The notes beneath the pieces are model-generated. The model saw only the letters and a program-made list of their open reading frames with translations, was not told the origin of the DNA and searched no databases. The position numbers were made by a program, and so were the translations under genes. A stretch of DNA of 64,000 bases from Anolis sagrei (lineage: Eukaryota > Chordata > Lepidosauria > Squamata > Anolidae), in NCBI RefSeq assembly GCF_037176765.1, contig NC_090025.1, positions 75,555,545-75,619,544 of the forward strand, written 5' to 3'. Position 1 is the stretch's first letter. Every line of letters begins with the position of its first letter. Below, one piece after another: positions 63,591 through 64,000 of this stretch.

Positions 63591-63829
63591 CAGGTATTTT
63601 TTGTGTTAAATATATTGGGGGGCAGCCTAGAGATACTCATGCAGAGATCCTGTGTCCCTAACCAAAACTAAAATAGAAGGATAAGTGTAGTATACAAATT
63701 TGACTATAAATTGGCTAAATATTTGGTGTTTTTTATTAAAAATTTTAATTGGTTTCTTGAAAATTAAACAATTTTAGCTTGATCCAATCTCAACACACAC
63801 TGCCAAGTGAAAAAGACAAGCTTAAGATT

Positions 63830-63835
63830 TTTATT
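63830..63835 (-). terminator. OCIAD1: Poly(A) signal of OCIAD1
   Basis: TTTATT on the plus strand, AATAAA on the minus strand, about 110 bases past the OCIAD1 stop codon. Confidence 0.65.
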
Positions 63836-63945
63836 GTCACATATCTGCATTGCACAGAATACAGAATATTCTGATATTTAACCCACACTGATAATAAAGC
63901 TGGATTATTTGATTGATGAGGCGTCTTCAGAAGGTACAAAGGTTT
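63836..63945 (-). other. OCIAD1: OCIAD1 3' UTR
   Basis: Sequence between the stop codon and the poly(A) signal. No further feature seen. The extent depends on the signal used. Confidence 0.6.
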
Positions 63946-63983
63946 TCATTCTTCCCAGGAATCTCCATACTTGTTGACTTTGC
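63946..63983 (-). CDS. OCIAD1: OCIA domain-containing protein 1, last coding exon
   Basis: OCIAD1 is the paralogue of OCIAD2, an inner-mitochondrial-membrane and endosomal protein implicated in complex III assembly and progenitor-cell regulation. On the minus strand an acceptor TTTTGTAG (63991-63984) opens an exon reading GC, then K-V-N-K-Y-G-D-S-W-E-E and TGA at 63948-63946. The human C-terminus, as I know it, is KVNKYGDTWDE, differing only T/S and D/E. Its position next to OCIAD2 in convergent orientation matches the mammalian order. The remaining exons lie beyond 64000. Identification rests on 11 residues plus splice site and synteny. Confidence 0.92.
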
Positions 63984-64000
63984 CTACAAAAGAAAACACA

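Larger units (their letters stand above)
62736..63829. other. Convergent intergenic spacer between OCIAD2 and OCIAD1
   Basis: Contains SINE-A (63130-63398), an (ATA)n run and a LINE 3' scrap. No gene recognised. Confidence 0.6.

Overview
The window is vertebrate nuclear DNA from a squamate reptile, most likely an iguanian lizard such as Anolis or a relative. The grounds are the mix of interspersed repeats (L2, CR1, BovB, Vingi-like and Penelope-like retroelements, two abundant tRNA-headed SINEs, Helitrons with intact ends, many hAT-type MITEs) together with spliced genes whose best matches are vertebrate. There are no bacterial-style operons. Almost every long open frame is a retroelement remnant or chance.

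Three host genes can be read from short exons. (1) The first coding exon of DCUN1D4 lies on the minus strand at 8883-8907, under a CpG island (about 8.4-9.35 kb). It reads MHSDAAAV and stops at a strong splice donor; the rest of the gene lies left of the window, so 1-8880 is its first intron. (2) OCIAD2 is complete on the plus strand. It has a probable 5' UTR exon ending at 38857, six coding exons (43723-43782, 48748-48838, 52848-52901, 55455-55502, 57380-57485, 60070-60151) that join in phase into 146 codons plus stop, and a 3' UTR exon from 62608 with a poly(A) signal at 62712. (3) The last coding exon of OCIAD1 lies on the minus strand at 63946-63983 and encodes the conserved tail VNKYGDSWEE. 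OCIAD2 and OCIAD1 are convergent, with poly(A) signals about 1.1 kb apart. The order DCUN1D4 - OCIAD2 - OCIAD1 matches the mammalian neighbourhood except that CWH43, expected between DCUN1D4 and OCIAD2, could not be seen.

Layout: 1-8.4 kb, DCUN1D4 intron 1, with L2 and CR1 fragments, hAT MITEs and Helitron sequence. 8.4-9.35 kb, CpG-island promoter. 9.4-14.0 kb, a cluster of Penelope-like element (PLE) pieces with at least five other elements nested inside, including a solo LTR, and a GIY-YIG endonuclease-encoding segment present as an inverted pair. 14.1-15.6 kb, a BovB LINE and a hAT element. 15.6-29.8 kb, mixed repeats and plain sequence. 29.85-31.5 kb, the longest L2 copy. 31.5-35.9 kb, SINEs, L2 and Helitron/hAT sequence. 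35.9-38.6 kb, a tandem array of 5S-rRNA-derived units immediately upstream of OCIAD2. 38.7-62.7 kb, OCIAD2 with repeat-filled introns. 62.7-64 kb, the convergent intergenic spacer and the OCIAD1 3' end.

Most notable: a near-complete hammerhead self-cleaving ribozyme fold at 38080-38128, inside an insertion in the 5S-like array, and hammerhead-core motifs recurring in the Penelope terminal repeats across the window. Repeat labels used below: SINE-A (tail gctcctgacacgacaaa), SINE-B (tail ending aatgtcaggggaaacctttacc), SINE-C (a third tRNA head), MITE-P (palindromic, ends ggcccttccacac), hAT-N1 (ends caggggtcc) and hAT-N2 (ends caggcatgggcaaac). These labels are mine, not database names.
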